This document shows positions 50,384-60,989 of a stretch of DNA of 64,000 nt, piece by piece. The notes below the pieces were generated by a model. It ran no database searches, was not told where the DNA came from, and worked only from the letters and a program-made list of their open reading frames with translations. Numbering within the stretch: the first letter of the stretch is position 1; every line of letters begins with the position of its first letter. Origin of the DNA: Rummeliibacillus pycnus (GTDB lineage Bacteria; Bacillota; Bacilli; Bacillales_A; Planococcaceae); assembly GCF_002884495.1 (NCBI RefSeq), contig NZ_KZ614145.1, forward strand, positions 2,432,423 through 2,496,422, given 5' to 3'. The position numbers and the translations under genes are program-made.

Positions 50384-51676
50384 TTACCGTTCAAATTGTT
50401 GAATCATTTGGTATAGATCTTCTGACTGTTTCTTTAGTATTTGTGAAAGTTGATCGATTTGTTCGATTGACCGAACCTGTTCATCGGTTGCACTTTGGAC
50501 TTCTAAAGCACCTGCAGAAGTCTGTTCAGCAATTGCTGCCACTTCTTGAGATTGATGTGCGGTTTTTTCAATGTTATGTAATTGCTTACCCACAAATTCA
50601 GAGATTTCTACGATTGAGTCTGCCATTTTGCCAACCATTGATGCCATACCATCAACTGCAGATGTTGTTTCGGAAATACGAGCTACTTCTCCTTCTGCAA
50701 ATTCAACTTGTTCTGTCATCTTACCAACTACTGTTTGAACATCTAATTGAATAGTTTGAATCAGTTGTGTAATGCCTTTTACAGCTTCTGCACTTTCATC
50801 TGCAAGCTTGCGGACCTCTTCAGCAACTACTGCAAAACCTTTTCCATGTTCTCCCGCTCTTGCTGCTTCTATTGAAGCGTTTAGAGCAAGTAAATTTGTT
50901 TGTTCAGCGATATCTCCGACAAGCTGAATAATTTGCTCTACTTTTAATGCATTTTGTTCAAGTTGATGTATATCTTTTAGTGCTAATTGGTTTCCTGTTG
51001 TAATTTTTTCAATGCCTTCTACTAGTTGATTTATAGCATTTGTTGTGAGTTTTAGTTCTGACATCATTTGTGCAGATTGATTTGAAGATGTCAAGGCACG
51101 TTGATTTACTTCTTCTGCTAATAATCGGACATCTTCGAGTGCTTCCGCCGTTTCTTGAATAGCGATTGCTGAACTAGATGCCCCTTCAGATATATTTGAA
51201 ATTGTTTCAGCAATTGATTCTGTTTGTTTTGATGCTTGCCCTGTTTCTTCTGATAAATTTAAAACAGTTTTGTTTGTTGTTTGAAAGTTTTGGTTAATAC
51301 TTGAAACCATTTGTCGTAAGCTCACAAGCATTGTTTGAAATGCTTCGGATAGTGAACGGATTTCATCTGAACTGTTAGGCATTTCTATATCTTTTCCAAT
51401 TTTCCCTTCAGCCGCTTCTTTTGCAACATTTTCTAGTTTTTGTAACGGTTTAACCAATAAAGAACTAAAGATTCCAGCTAATATACCAGACCATATAATC
51501 CCTAAAACATATGTAATGATTTCAAATACTGATTTTTTAACATTTGGGAAAATTTGGGGTTGTAAATACTCAATAAAGAAGAAACTTACGCTATATGTAA
51601 TGACTGCTAATACCGCTACAAACAGAATGAGTTTCTTTTTTAACCCAAAAGAATGTTGCTCGTTTTTTTGTGCCAT
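50384..51676 (-). CDS. Methyl-accepting chemotaxis-type receptor without a large external sensor
   Basis: 430 residues. Two membrane segments at about 14-32 ([19 protein letters not shown]) and 50-72 ([24 protein letters not shown]) are separated by under 20 residues, so no periplasmic sensor fits. A HAMP segment ([17 protein letters not shown]) and a full methyl-accepting signalling domain with the hairpin tip [38 protein letters not shown] follow. The ATG at 51676 sits 8 nt after GGAGG and 2 nt after the ywlE stop. Confidence 0.93.
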   Translation of the reverse strand: MAQKNEQHSFGLKKKLILFVAVLAVITYSVSFFFIEYLQPQIFPNVKKSVFEIITYVLGIIWSGILAGIFSSLLVKPLQKLENVAKEAAEGKIGKDIEMPNSSDEIRSLSEAFQTMLVSLRQMVSSINQNFQTTNKTVLNLSEETGQASKQTESIAETISNISEGASSSAIAIQETAEALEDVRLLAEEVNQRALTSSNQSAQMMSELKLTTNAINQLVEGIEKITTGNQLALKDIHQLEQNALKVEQIIQLVGDIAEQTNLLALNASIEAARAGEHGKGFAVVAEEVRKLADESAEAVKGITQLIQTIQLDVQTVVGKMTEQVEFAEGEVARISETTSAVDGMASMVGKMADSIVEISEFVGKQLHNIEKTAHQSQEVAAIAEQTSAGALEVQSATDEQVRSIEQIDQLSQILKKQSEDLYQMIQQFER

Positions 51677-51678
51677 AG

Positions 51679-52119
51679 TCAATCCTCCATTAAGTTCTTT
51701 TCAAGTGCATCCATTAATTTACTAAGTTCTTTGAAAGTTTCACGATATGTTGAAATATCTCCTCCGAACGGATCAAATACATCCAGATCATCATTTCCCT
51801 TTACATATTCTTTAAATGTGAACGTTTTATCTGCCATTTGAGGGAATTTTTGTAATAACGATTCTTTATGCCCAGATGTCATTGTTAATATTAAATTAGC
51901 CCATTGCAAATCTTCTAGATTAACTGTTTGAGCAGTATGATTATAGTCAATATTCTGCTCATTTAAAACCGATTTTGTATTCTGTGAAATAGGACTTCCT
52001 GGCATAGCAAATAATCCTGCAGATTTCACTTCGATCTCTTTGAGATTTCTAGATTTTAATATGGCTTCTGCCATCGGACTTCTACAAGTATTTCCTGTAC
52101 ATACAAAATAAATATTCAT
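51679..52119 (-). CDS. ywlE: Protein-arginine phosphatase YwlE
   Basis: 146 residues of the low-molecular-weight phosphatase fold. The P-loop is CTGNTCRSP with catalytic C7 and T11; the threonine is the residue that selects phospho-arginine over phospho-tyrosine. The general-acid DPFGG loop is present. It would reverse McsB arginine phosphorylation in the stress response. Position next to tsaC/mntP agrees with B. subtilis. Confidence 0.95.
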   Translation of the reverse strand: MNIYFVCTGNTCRSPMAEAILKSRNLKEIEVKSAGLFAMPGSPISQNTKSVLNEQNIDYNHTAQTVNLEDLQWANLILTMTSGHKESLLQKFPQMADKTFTFKEYVKGNDDLDVFDPFGGDISTYRETFKELSKLMDALEKNLMED

Positions 52120-52165
52120 CGTACTCCCTCACCATCATTATATATTAAAATACAGTAAAAATGTT

Positions 52166-52672
52166 CTATTTTTTTAAAAAATCAAATGAAAAAATACCCA
52201 TCAAAAGTAACGAAATCCCGGCAATTATTTGTAAACAAATACCTATTCTTATTGGTATTTTTTTATTTAATATTAATGCTATATATGAAAATAGAAAAGC
52301 AAATACTCCCATACTACAAATTAGTAATAATTCTTGTAATTGAAGCATACCAAAAGATACACTCACTGAAAAGGTATCTAAACTTGTGGTTACAGCTAAT
52401 AATATGACTGGTATTTGCGCAGGTTTACTGTCCCTGGCTGCTAATAATAGTTGTACACCAATCATACTTAATAATAAACCTGAAATATTTTGAGCAAGGT
52501 TTGATATATATCCAGCTAACCATTCCCCTACATGAAACCCAATTAAAGGAAAAATCATGTGAAGAGCACCTGTCCATAACGAAAGCCAAAAACGATATTT
52601 TATATGAGGCAATAGTAAATAAATTGTCAAAACATCCATCGCCGTGATAATAGCTGCAATAATTTCTGGCAC
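52166..52672 (-). CDS. MntP-family manganese efflux pump (YwlD)
   Basis: 168 residues with six hydrophobic segments. The aspartates of the MntP family are seen in ITAMDVLTIYL and TTSLDTFSVSVSFGM, two inverted halves. It would export Mn(II). GTG start after GGAGGGA. Shorter than E. coli MntP (188 aa) but typical of Bacillales YwlD. The substrate is inferred from the family. Confidence 0.82.
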   Translation of the reverse strand: MPEIIAAIITAMDVLTIYLLLPHIKYRFWLSLWTGALHMIFPLIGFHVGEWLAGYISNLAQNISGLLLSMIGVQLLLAARDSKPAQIPVILLAVTTSLDTFSVSVSFGMLQLQELLLICSMGVFAFLFSYIALILNKKIPIRIGICLQIIAGISLLLMGIFSFDFLKK

Positions 52673-53086
52673 AATATCCCTCCGTTCTTTAGGAATCTCT
52701 TTAACTAGCCATTAGTGAAGATGGAGAAAATCCACTGATAGAAGTTTCACTTTATCCTATGTATTGAAGTTCAACCGTAATACCGTAAAAACACGTAATT
52801 AATTGATTCTCTAAATGCATACCTTTTACAAAGTTAGTCTAAAAATAGGAAATAAAAAATTTTCTAATGTATTTTTTACCTATTCTTTAAACCTACATAT
52901 ACAATTCTTATTAATAGAAAAAGCTCCTTTATGATTTTTCATAAAGAAGCTTTTTAATGATATTGTTTTATCCTGCATTTTAACGGTCAGTAAAGCCTAA
53001 GTTTGAGAGAGACAAAAGAAGATAGTTGAGGGTTAACTACCCTTAAAAGCACAATTGATGAAACGTTTATTTTAAAATAAAGAACA
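52673..53086. other. Gap between mntP and tsaC
   Basis: 414 bp of AT-rich DNA that contains the tsaC terminator and a small AGGGT-TAACT-ACCCT hairpin at about 53030-53045. No gene seen. Confidence 0.5.
52917..52955 (-). terminator. tsaC terminator
   Basis: AAAAAGCTNCTTTATGA...TCATAAAG-AGCTTTTT, long arms with T-run on the minus strand. Confidence 0.85.
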
Positions 53087-54127
53087 TTATTGTTTTTGGT
53101 AATCCTTTGAATACCATTTGCCACCTGCAGATTTTTCAAGGCGATTCATAATAGCTGCACCGACGCCGTCCGTTGATGTAACAGTTGCTAACACAATATC
53201 TGCTGCAGTTGAATCACAAGCCCGTAATGCATGGAAAAGATTTGCAGCCATTTCTTCCTTTGAATCTCCCAATGTAAAGAACCAATTCGAAACTAGATGT
53301 GCAAAGCGTTGTGGTCCAAGTAACGCTACTTTGTGCCCTTGTTGTTGTAACTCTTTAATAGCTCGCGAAACCTGTTGTTCATTTTGTTCGATTAAGTATA
53401 CAGGCGCATTTGGTGCGTAATGTGTATACTTCATCCCAGGAGCGCGAGGTGCACCTGCTTTTTGTTCGATATGAGTGGGTTGTTCAACTGGACCAATAAC
53501 TTTTTCAAACATTTCTTTTGTAATAGCACCTGGACGTAGAATGACAGGTGTTTCTAATGTAAGATCTATGACAGTGGATTCAACACCGATACCAGTTGCT
53601 CCTCCATCTAAGATCATTGGAATTTCCCCTGCTAAGTCTTGTTCAACATGAATTCCTTCTGTTGGACTAGGTTTTCCACTACGATTGGCACTTGGAGCAG
53701 CTACCGGCTTTCCGAGTTTTTGTAGAAGTCTTATTGCAACTGGATGGTTAGGCATTCGAATACCAACTGTATCAAGACCTGCAGTCACACTCGGTGCAAG
53801 GATATTTGGTTTTACTTTGAAAATAATCGTTAATGGCCCTGGCCAAAATGCCTCCATGCACTTTCTCGCTTTATCTGAAATATAATCCACATATTTTTCA
53901 AGTTCAGCAAAAGTACCTATATGGACAATCAGAGGATTATCTGAAGGTCTTCCTTTTGCGGCATAGATTTTTTTAACTGCTGATTCATTTGTTGCTACAG
54001 CCCCAAGGCCATAAACCGTCTCTGTCGGAAAAGCAACTAGCTCTCCATTATTTAACAAATCCACAGCTTGTGAATAACTTTTTTCTGAATCCACATTGTT
54101 ATCCACAATGAAACGTTGTGTTTCCAT
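53087..54127 (-). CDS. ywlC: Threonylcarbamoyl-AMP synthase (Sua5/YwlC type)
   Basis: 346 residues. The N-terminal YrdC domain (about 15-205: VAFPTETVYGLGAVATNE, AAKGRPSDNPLIVHI, WPGPLTIIF, RMPNHPVA, APSANRSGKPSPTEG) makes threonylcarbamoyl-AMP for tRNA t6A. A Sua5 C-terminal domain (HYAPNAPVYLIE onward) follows. GGGAGG lies before the ATG. Its 5' end lies within a DnaA-box cluster. Confidence 0.96.
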   Translation of the reverse strand: METQRFIVDNNVDSEKSYSQAVDLLNNGELVAFPTETVYGLGAVATNESAVKKIYAAKGRPSDNPLIVHIGTFAELEKYVDYISDKARKCMEAFWPGPLTIIFKVKPNILAPSVTAGLDTVGIRMPNHPVAIRLLQKLGKPVAAPSANRSGKPSPTEGIHVEQDLAGEIPMILDGGATGIGVESTVIDLTLETPVILRPGAITKEMFEKVIGPVEQPTHIEQKAGAPRAPGMKYTHYAPNAPVYLIEQNEQQVSRAIKELQQQGHKVALLGPQRFAHLVSNWFFTLGDSKEEMAANLFHALRACDSTAADIVLATVTSTDGVGAAIMNRLEKSAGGKWYSKDYQKQ

Positions 54128-54226
54128 GTTATTTCCTCCCTATATATAAGAGTTTTCAGAAAGTTATGCACAATTTGTTGATAACATTGTAAAAATTGTG
54201 GACAATTTACCAAATATTGTGGGTAA
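54069..54226. promoter_or_regulatory. DnaA-box cluster at the tsaC-spoIIR junction
   Basis: Consensus boxes TTATTCACA (54069-54077, -), TTATCCACA (54099-54107, +) and TTATGCACA (54164-54172, +), with one-mismatch boxes at 54176-54184, 54197-54205 and 54218-54226 (all -). A further perfect box lies inside spoIIR at 54490-54498 (-). A DnaA-bound cluster at ywlC is known from B. subtilis. Confidence 0.85.
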
Positions 54227-54228
54227 CT

Positions 54229-54840
54229 CTAATCTTTAAAAAGACTCTTAAACCATTCAACTATAAAAAATTTCGGCTTTTCTTCTTCTTCTTCATTTTC
54301 TTTCTTGGAATCTTCCTCACGATAGCAAACTTTTGGAAATAAACCGCACCACCAATTATCTCCCTTGCCTGTTCCAATTGTCACGACGATTGCTTGATAT
54401 TTATCTTGTGCATACATTTTATAATCATTGCGTTTTGGTGGAAATAATGCTTTCGTAGTTGTGATGTTTATCTTCTCTTTTTCCATTTCTGTGGATAACT
54501 TACTTTTAATTTGGTTTTCAATTGTTGATAAGTTCAACTCTGTAGATGAATTTTGAATCGCATTTTCTAGGATTGGTTTTATTTTTTCTACCAGTTGATG
54601 CTTATATTGCTGATCTGCTGCAGAATTACTATTGGCAATGATACGAAATCTTGGTTGTTCTAATTCTGTACTATATTGTTGAGTTAAAATCCCCTGTATG
54701 ATCAGTAATACTAACTGTATAAGTAAAAGTGATGTTATAAATTGCAAAAGTATATTCACTTGTGATTGTTTTTTTGGTTGTTTAATAGTGTAGTAAGATA
54801 ATTCTTGTGGTTGTTTAATAGCATTATAATCTTCTATCAT
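54229..54840 (-). CDS. spoIIR: Stage II sporulation protein SpoIIR
   Basis: 203 residues. A cytoplasmic N-terminus and a membrane/signal segment (ILLQFITSLLLIQLVLLIIQGIL) are followed by the SpoIIR domain: RFRIIANSNSAADQQYKHQLVEKIK and TIGTGKGDNWWCGLFPKVCY. SpoIIR is made in the forespore and triggers SpoIIGA to process pro-sigma-E in the mother cell. Start ATG 54840 lies 6 nt after GGAGGGGGAG. The highly acidic C-terminal stretch (ENEEEEEKP) is notable. A perfect DnaA box lies within the gene. Confidence 0.9.
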   Translation of the reverse strand: MIEDYNAIKQPQELSYYTIKQPKKQSQVNILLQFITSLLLIQLVLLIIQGILTQQYSTELEQPRFRIIANSNSAADQQYKHQLVEKIKPILENAIQNSSTELNLSTIENQIKSKLSTEMEKEKINITTTKALFPPKRNDYKMYAQDKYQAIVVTIGTGKGDNWWCGLFPKVCYREEDSKKENEEEEEKPKFFIVEWFKSLFKD

Positions 54841-54887
54841 TTTGTACTCCCCCTCCATGACTCTATCATGGCCAAAGAGATTACTAT

Positions 54888-55754
54888 TTATTCACCTAAC
54901 TCACAAAAAACCATACGATTTTTTCCATTCATATCTTGTAAAATATCAATTTTCGCTTGTGGAAAACTTTCTTTAAACAGTTTAGCCACTGCTGGTCCCT
55001 GTGCATAACCTATCTCTACGCCTATAAAACTAGGTTTCGTCATCAATTTTGGTAGATTCTTTGCTAGTCTTTTATAAAGTGCTAGTCCATCCTCATCTGC
55101 AAAAAGTGCTGTGTGCGGTTCATGATCAAGTACAACTTCTGACATATCTTTTGCTTCGTCGTATGCAATATACGGTGGATTGGAAAGTATAACTTGCCAT
55201 TTCTGTTGTTCAATCGGTACTGTTAAATCTCCCTCTTCAAAATGAATATCTGCTCCAAGTATTTCTGCATTTTTCTTCGCTACGCTTAATGCATCCGGTG
55301 AAATATCAGTTGCAGTTACAAATAAAGAAGGTATCTCCTTTTTCATTGTGATCGCTATTGCACCACTCCCAGTACCAATATCAGCTAGTTGTATGGCAGG
55401 CTTATCTCCAAAAATACGTTTAATACGTTTAGTGGCTTCAACAATCAGCTCTTCTGTTTCAGGTCTTGGGATCAGTACAGACTCGTTAACTATAAATGTT
55501 CGTCCATAAAACTCTTCCTTGCCTATAATGTACTGAATAGGCATCCCACTTGCATGGAATTCAACCATTTTCCAAAATACCTGATTGTCATCCTCTGTCA
55601 TTTCATCATGCATGCTTGTTAGTAAACCAGTGTATGATTTTTTTAATACATGTTGTAAAAGTAATCTTGCCGCTACTTCTTCTCGACCATTATCCCGTAA
55701 AAAAGAAGAAGCCCCATTCAGGGCCTCATAAACAAATTTAAAGTGCTGTGTCAT
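54888..55754 (-). CDS. prmC: Peptide chain release factor N5-glutamine methyltransferase
   Basis: 288 residues. It methylates the GGQ glutamine of release factors, the substrate being the product of the overlapping upstream gene. SAM-binding [16 protein letters not shown] and the NPPY motif in [12 protein letters not shown] are intact; the N-terminal helical domain is present. Its start lies 17 nt inside prfA. Standard prfA-prmC pair. Confidence 0.95.
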   Translation of the reverse strand: MTQHFKFVYEALNGASSFLRDNGREEVAARLLLQHVLKKSYTGLLTSMHDEMTEDDNQVFWKMVEFHASGMPIQYIIGKEEFYGRTFIVNESVLIPRPETEELIVEATKRIKRIFGDKPAIQLADIGTGSGAIAITMKKEIPSLFVTATDISPDALSVAKKNAEILGADIHFEEGDLTVPIEQQKWQVILSNPPYIAYDEAKDMSEVVLDHEPHTALFADEDGLALYKRLAKNLPKLMTKPSFIGVEIGYAQGPAVAKLFKESFPQAKIDILQDMNGKNRMVFCELGE

Positions 55755-56817
55755 TTAATGCATCCAATTTTTTGGCTTGTTCTTCTAATATCAACGCATC
55801 GATAATGTCATCTAATTTACCTTCAATGATTTGGTCGAGTTTTTGAATAGTTAAGCCAATGCGGTGATCTGTCACACGGTTTTGTGGATAGTTGTAAGTA
55901 CGAATACGTTCAGAACGATCCCCTGTACCAACAGCTGATTTACGCTCTGCATCGATTTCACTTTGTGCATCTTGTTGTAATTTATCGTAAACACGTGCAC
56001 GAAGGACTTTCATCGCTTTTTCACGGTTTTTCAATTGAGAACGTTCATCTTGCATGGCAACAACTATACCTGTTGGAATATGTGTCATACGAACAGCTGA
56101 TGCCGTTTTGTTGACGTGCTGACCGCCAGCACCTGATGAATGATAAATATCTACGCGGATATCTTTTTCTTGAAGGTCTAGCTCTACTTCCTCTGCTTCT
56201 GGCATTACAACAACCGTAGATGTTGATGTATGCACACGACCTTGTGATTCTGTTTCTGGTACACGTTGTACTCGGTGTGCACCACTTTCAAATTTAAATT
56301 TAGAATAAGCACCTTGGCCATTAATCATAAAGACAATTTCTTTATAACCACCAAGTTCTGTTGGGTTTGCGTTCATTATTTCAATCTTCCAGCCTTGTGT
56401 TTCAGCGTATTTGCTGTACATACGGAATAATGAGTTTGCGAATAATGCAGCTTCATCACCACCAGCAGCTCCTCGGATTTCCATAATAACGTTCTTGCTA
56501 TCATTCGGATCTTTTGGAATTAATAAGATGCGAAGGCGTTCTTCAAAATTAACGATTTGTTTTTCTAATTCGCTAACTTCTTCCTTCACCATTTCTTTCA
56601 TTTCCGGATCTAACTTATCTTCTAACATTTCTTTTGCATCTGCTAATTGTTCTTTTGCAGATTTATATTCACGATAAACCTCTACAGTTTCTTGAATATC
56701 AGATTGTTCTTTTGAATATTTCGCTAGTTTTTTGGAGTCAGATACAACATCTGGATCGCTTAGAAGTTCGTTTAACTTCTCATAACGATCTTCAACAGCT
56801 TGTAGGCGATCAAACAT
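55738..56817 (-). CDS. prfA: Peptide chain release factor 1
   Basis: 359 residues, reads UAA and UAG. GGQ motif in [17 protein letters not shown], and the anticodon-like segment near [12 protein letters not shown]. Start [15 protein letters not shown]. It heads the prfA-prmC-spoIIR-tsaC group. A terminator-like element is not seen between tdk and it. Confidence 0.97.
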   Translation of the reverse strand: MFDRLQAVEDRYEKLNELLSDPDVVSDSKKLAKYSKEQSDIQETVEVYREYKSAKEQLADAKEMLEDKLDPEMKEMVKEEVSELEKQIVNFEERLRILLIPKDPNDSKNVIMEIRGAAGGDEAALFANSLFRMYSKYAETQGWKIEIMNANPTELGGYKEIVFMINGQGAYSKFKFESGAHRVQRVPETESQGRVHTSTSTVVVMPEAEEVELDLQEKDIRVDIYHSSGAGGQHVNKTASAVRMTHIPTGIVVAMQDERSQLKNREKAMKVLRARVYDKLQQDAQSEIDAERKSAVGTGDRSERIRTYNYPQNRVTDHRIGLTIQKLDQIIEGKLDDIIDALILEEQAKKLDALNDTAL

Positions 56818-57120
56818 TATTTTTCACCTGTACCTTTCTATCATCAATTTATTATTTGTATTTCTTATATGGGCTGACACGTGCTAATACTCACGTTCTA
56901 TTATTTCTAAACAGCTATTGTAAGCAGACCTCGTTTTATTTACCTAAATACGGAAAATATATTTCATAATGGTCTACAAATAGCATGTTTGGTTTGGATG
57001 AACTACTTTTGCTTTTATATGCTCCTTAAATAGTATAATGAAAAAAAGTTACTCTTGCTACTCTTTTAGAATATCAAGACTGTTATTTTGTAGTTTTCTT
57101 GATATTTTGCGTCTTATATT
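56818..57120. other. Gap upstream of prfA
   Basis: About 300 bp with no gene. It contains one stray 14-bp motif of the long repeat family, AGAACGTGAGTATT (56886-56899, minus strand), outside any cluster. Confidence 0.55.
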
Positions 57121-57155
57121 AAAAGAGGGGTAGCAATTTGCCACTCCTCTTTTTT
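57121..57155 (-). terminator. tdk terminator
   Basis: AAAAGAGGNGTNGC...GC-AC-CCTCTTTT with T-run, 5 nt after tdk. Confidence 0.85.
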
Positions 57156-57159
57156 TGTG

Positions 57160-57756
57160 TTATTTAACCATATCAGTTTGTCCAGCTGGAACTGCATGGT
57201 GATGGCGACAACGAGGTTCATAAGCTTCTGCAGCACCAACTAAGATTACAGGATCGTCTGCTTTTGCAGGTTGACCATTAATTAGTCTTTGGGTTCTACT
57301 TGCCGGTGAACCACAAACGCTACAAACAGCCTGAAGTTTAGTTACTTGCTCAGCAATTGCCATTAATTCTGGCATAGGCCCGAATGGTACACCTTTAAAA
57401 TCTTGATCTAGTCCAGCTAGTATTACACGATAGCCATGATTCGCTAGCTTTTGAACAGTTTCAATAATATCTTCACCAAAAAATTGGGCTTCATCAATTG
57501 CAACTACATCAAAATCATCTGTAAGATAATTCCACATTTCGGTAGATTGTTCAATTGGATGAGCAATTACTGTTGTTCCATTGTGACTAACAACCGCTTC
57601 TTCACTATAGCGATTATCAATTTTCGGCTTAAAAACAGCAATCTTTTGTTTTGCAAATTGGGCTCTGCGTACACGTCGAATCAATTCTTCGGATTTCCCC
57701 GAAAACATACTGCCGCAGATCACTTCAATCCAGCCATTTTGAGTCATAACGTACAT
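57160..57756 (-). CDS. tdk: Thymidine kinase
   Basis: 198 residues. Walker [13 protein letters not shown], Walker [11 protein letters not shown], zinc-binding [13 protein letters not shown] and the late CRHHH, all as in type II thymidine kinases. It salvages thymidine to dTMP. It lies between rpmE and prfA as in B. subtilis. Confidence 0.97.
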   Translation of the reverse strand: MYVMTQNGWIEVICGSMFSGKSEELIRRVRRAQFAKQKIAVFKPKIDNRYSEEAVVSHNGTTVIAHPIEQSTEMWNYLTDDFDVVAIDEAQFFGEDIIETVQKLANHGYRVILAGLDQDFKGVPFGPMPELMAIAEQVTKLQAVCSVCGSPASRTQRLINGQPAKADDPVILVGAAEAYEPRCRHHHAVPAGQTDMVK

Positions 57757-57911
57757 TGACTAGACTCCTTTCGAAACGTATATCAATCATCATACCGAAA
57801 AAGTGATAGGATTACCGCTCTTTTTTTTCGATAAATAATATGTTATGTGAGACGTATTTTTATTTAAAACAACGAGCTTTATACTACACGAAAATACGTT
57901 TTGTCGCAAGA

Positions 57912-57952
57912 AAAATACCTGCCTCGCAATTCTATGCTAGGCAGGTATTTTA
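57912..57952 (-). terminator. rpmE terminator
   Basis: AAATACCTGCCT...AGGCAGGTATTT, 12-bp arms, followed by TTC on the minus strand. Confidence 0.85.
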
Positions 57953-57966
57953 GTGTTCTAGATAAA

Positions 57967-58167
57967 TTATTTAAGACCGTATTTTTTGTTGAAACGATCC
58001 ACACGTCCATCAGCAGACGCGAATTTTTGACGGCCAGTATAGAATGGGTGGCATTCGCTGCAGAATTCTACAGTGATGTCTTCTTTTACTGAACCTGTTT
58101 TGAAAGAATTACCGCAAGAGCAAGTTACTGTTGCTTCTTTGTATTCTGGGTGAATTCCTGGTTTCAT
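57967..58167 (-). CDS. rpmE: 50S ribosomal protein L31 (zinc-binding form)
   Basis: 66 residues. The cysteines in TCSCGN and [14 protein letters not shown] mark the zinc-containing (C+) form, which cells use when zinc is sufficient; a zinc-free paralogue (YtiA type) probably lies elsewhere. GGAG lies before the ATG. Confidence 0.97.
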   Translation of the reverse strand: MKPGIHPEYKEATVTCSCGNSFKTGSVKEDITVEFCSECHPFYTGRQKFASADGRVDRFNKKYGLK

Positions 58168-58504
58168 ATTTAGTATCTCCTCTCGCCCTGAACCATCCGG
58201 AACAGAGTATTATCGAACTGTTGCCTTACACGGCCCAGATTAGTTTGCCGCATATGCAACGCGTATGAAATGCATTATCCGTAGTATAACAAGAATTCTA
58301 AAAAGGCGCAACTACTAAATATTAAATATTGCATTTACAATCTTATGGATATTTTCTTTACGCATGTCATTTTGGTATATTGTACGATCACAAATTGCAG
58401 AATTAAATAGTTATTCTAAATTCTTCTCTGTTTCACAGATAATTTGTTAAATAAAAAATCTATTTTATAACATCTTTTAAAATTCTAGATATTGCATCTT
58501 TTTC
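58168..58504 (-). promoter_or_regulatory. rpmE promoter and leader
   Basis: A good sigma-A promoter lies on the minus strand: TTGCGC (58306-58311), spacer 17, TATACT (58283-58288). The leader of about 105 nt contains GC-rich hairpin sequence (GTTGCATATGCGGCAAAC and GCCGTGTAAGGC) that may be an L31-type autoregulatory leader (inference). The part 58313-58504 is AT-rich with no feature seen. Confidence 0.65.
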
Positions 58505-59794
58505 TTAAATTAATCCTTTACCATTTCGTGCAGCTTTCATATCAGTATTCAATGTTTCAAAGAACTCTTCATTTGTTTTTGTGTTACGCAATTTTTTTAG
58601 GAAGCGTTCTGCGAAATCAGGTGAATCTGAGAATGTTTTACGAATTGCCCAAAGTTTATCAAGTTGGTCTTTAGGAATTAATAGTTCTTCTTTACGAGTT
58701 CCCGAACGTCGAATATCAATTGCAGGGAAAATACGACGCTCTGCTAGACTACGATCTAGGTGTAATTCTAAGTTACCTGTACCTTTAAATTCCTCATAAA
58801 TCACTTCATCCATACGTGATCCAGTATCGATAAGAGCTGTAGCTAAAATTGTTAGGCTACCACCTTCTTCGATATTTCTTGCAGCACCAAAGAAACGTTT
58901 TGGTCTATGAAATGCTGCCGGATCAATACCACCTGATAGTGTACGACCACTTGGAGGGATTACTAGATTATATGCACGTGCAAGTCTTGTAATTGAATCC
59001 ATAAGTATAATAACATCGCGTTTATGTTCTACAAGTCTCATAGCTCTTTCTAAAACAAGTTCTGCGACTTTTACATGATTTTCAGGTAATTCGTCAAATG
59101 TCGAACTAACAACATCCGCTTTTACTGAACGCTCAATATCGGTTACTTCTTCGGGTCTTTCATCGATTAGTAAAACAATTAATTCAGATTCTGGATGCTT
59201 CTCTGTAATTGCATTTGCAATCTCTTTTAAAAGCAAAGTTTTACCTGCTTTTGGTGGTGCTACGATTAAACCACGTTGTCCAAAACCAACTGGAGCAACT
59301 AAATCCATAATACGTGTAGATAGTTTTGAAGGTGTTGTTTCCAGTTTGATTTGTCGATCTGGATATAGTGGTGTAAGTGCTGGGAAATGCACACGCTCTT
59401 TCGCTATTTCAGGATCTTCTCCATTTACTGCTTCTACATGTAAAAGTCCATAATAGCGTTCGTTTTCTTTTGGTGGACGTACTTTCCCTGTTACTTTGTC
59501 ACCATTTCGAAGACTAAAACGGCGAATTTGAGATGCTGAAATATAGATATCTTCTGAACTTGGTGAATAATTAATAGGACGTAAGAAGCCAAATCCTTCT
59601 TGTTGGATAATTTCTAAAACACCTTCCATGAAGAAATATCCTTCACTTTCAGCACGTGATTTTAGAATTGCAAAAATTAATTCTTTTTTAGTCAACTTTC
59701 CATAATATGAAATTTTATACTCTCGTGCAAGCGCATACAAGTCCTTTAATTTCATATCTTCTAGTTGAGAAATTGTCATTGTCGTCATAGGCAT
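58505..59794 (-). CDS. rho: Transcription termination factor Rho
   Basis: 429 residues, hexameric RNA helicase. N-terminal helical and cold-shock-like RNA-binding domains ([36 protein letters not shown]), Walker A APPKAGKT, Walker [18 protein letters not shown]-loop [12 protein letters not shown]. No obvious hairpin terminator follows its stop. The start shown is the upstream ATG; three closely spaced in-frame ATGs make the exact choice uncertain. Confidence 0.96.
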   Translation of the reverse strand: MPMTTMTISQLEDMKLKDLYALAREYKISYYGKLTKKELIFAILKSRAESEGYFFMEGVLEIIQQEGFGFLRPINYSPSSEDIYISASQIRRFSLRNGDKVTGKVRPPKENERYYGLLHVEAVNGEDPEIAKERVHFPALTPLYPDRQIKLETTPSKLSTRIMDLVAPVGFGQRGLIVAPPKAGKTLLLKEIANAITEKHPESELIVLLIDERPEEVTDIERSVKADVVSSTFDELPENHVKVAELVLERAMRLVEHKRDVIILMDSITRLARAYNLVIPPSGRTLSGGIDPAAFHRPKRFFGAARNIEEGGSLTILATALIDTGSRMDEVIYEEFKGTGNLELHLDRSLAERRIFPAIDIRRSGTRKEELLIPKDQLDKLWAIRKTFSDSPDFAERFLKKLRNTKTNEEFFETLNTDMKAARNGKGLI

Positions 59795-59886
59795 AACACC
59801 ACTCTTAATATAATATTGTTTTAGAAAAAATTCGAAAATATGGTATGTGAGTTTTGCGAGTTTTTGAATGGAATGAACATTAATAA

Positions 59887-59911
59887 GAAGAAGCCCGGCT
59901 GATGCCGGGCA
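59887..59911 (-). terminator. glpX terminator
   Basis: GCCCGGC-ATCA-GCCGGGC stem followed by TTCTTCTT on the minus strand. Confidence 0.85.
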
Positions 59912-59926
59912 AGTAAAAATTGAAGT

Positions 59927-60895
59927 TTAATCTTGCATAAATAGTTTTGGTTTTTTAGTCAAACTATGTCTGCCTTCGATAAAACGAACAGTTCCTGATT
60001 TTGCACGCATTACGACAGATTCTGTTGTACAGTGACCACCTTTGAATTGGACACCTTTCAATAATTCGCCATCTGTTACACCAGTTGCAGCGAAGATTGC
60101 GTCATCACCTTTAACTAAATCATCCATTTTCAACACTTTATTGACTTCGATGCCCATTTTATGGCAACGTTCAATTTCTTCATCATTTGAAGGAACAAGT
60201 CTACCTTGGAATTCTCCTCCAAGACATTTTAATGCTACAGCTGCAATTACACCCTCTGGTGCACCACCTGTACCAAATAGAATATCAACACCTGTTTCAT
60301 CAAATGCAGTGTTGATAGCTGCTGCTACGTCACCATCTGAGATAAATTTAATGCGAGCACCAGCTGCACGAATTTGATCAACGATTGGTTGGTGGCGTTC
60401 ACGATTTAGTAAAGTAGCTACAACGTCTTCGATATTTTTATTTTTTGCTTCTGCTACTGCACGTAAATTGTCAATAACAGGTGCATCAATATCAATTTTA
60501 CCTGCTGCTTCTGGACCTACTGCGATTTTTTCCATATACATATCAGGTGCATGGAGTAAGTTACCGCGATCGGCAATTGCCAATACTGTTAAAGCATTGC
60601 CACTTCCTGCTGCTACGATGTTAGTACCTTCTAGTGGATCAACTGCGATGTCAACTTGAGGACCATTTGGATCAGAGCCAAGTTTTTCACCGATATAAAG
60701 CATCGGTGCTTCATCCATTTCGCCTTCTCCAATTACAACAACTGCATCCATAGGAATTGAGTCAAATACTTGGCGCATTGCTGTAGTTGCTGCGTCATCT
60801 GCTTCCATTTTTAATCCACGGCCCATCCATCTTGCTGAGGCGATTGCTGCCGCTTCTGTTACACGTACTACTTCCATTGATAAACTGCGTTTCAT
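59927..60895 (-). CDS. glpX: Fructose-1,6-bisphosphatase class II
   Basis: 322 residues of the GlpX family: [30 protein letters not shown] (metal-binding), and [13 protein letters not shown]. It hydrolyses fructose 1,6-bisphosphate during gluconeogenesis. It lies with fbaA and fsa, other carbon-metabolism genes, in this group. Confidence 0.95.
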   Translation of the reverse strand: MKRSLSMEVVRVTEAAAIASARWMGRGLKMEADDAATTAMRQVFDSIPMDAVVVIGEGEMDEAPMLYIGEKLGSDPNGPQVDIAVDPLEGTNIVAAGSGNALTVLAIADRGNLLHAPDMYMEKIAVGPEAAGKIDIDAPVIDNLRAVAEAKNKNIEDVVATLLNRERHQPIVDQIRAAGARIKFISDGDVAAAINTAFDETGVDILFGTGGAPEGVIAAVALKCLGGEFQGRLVPSNDEEIERCHKMGIEVNKVLKMDDLVKGDDAIFAATGVTDGELLKGVQFKGGHCTTESVVMRAKSGTVRFIEGRHSLTKKPKLFMQD

Positions 60896-60989
60896 TTTTT
60901 ACTGTTCCTCCCGTTTTCCTGTCTTTTTGACTGGAATCGTTTCAAACTAAATCTATTATAGCACACAGAACTTTGTCTGCGGATTTTTT

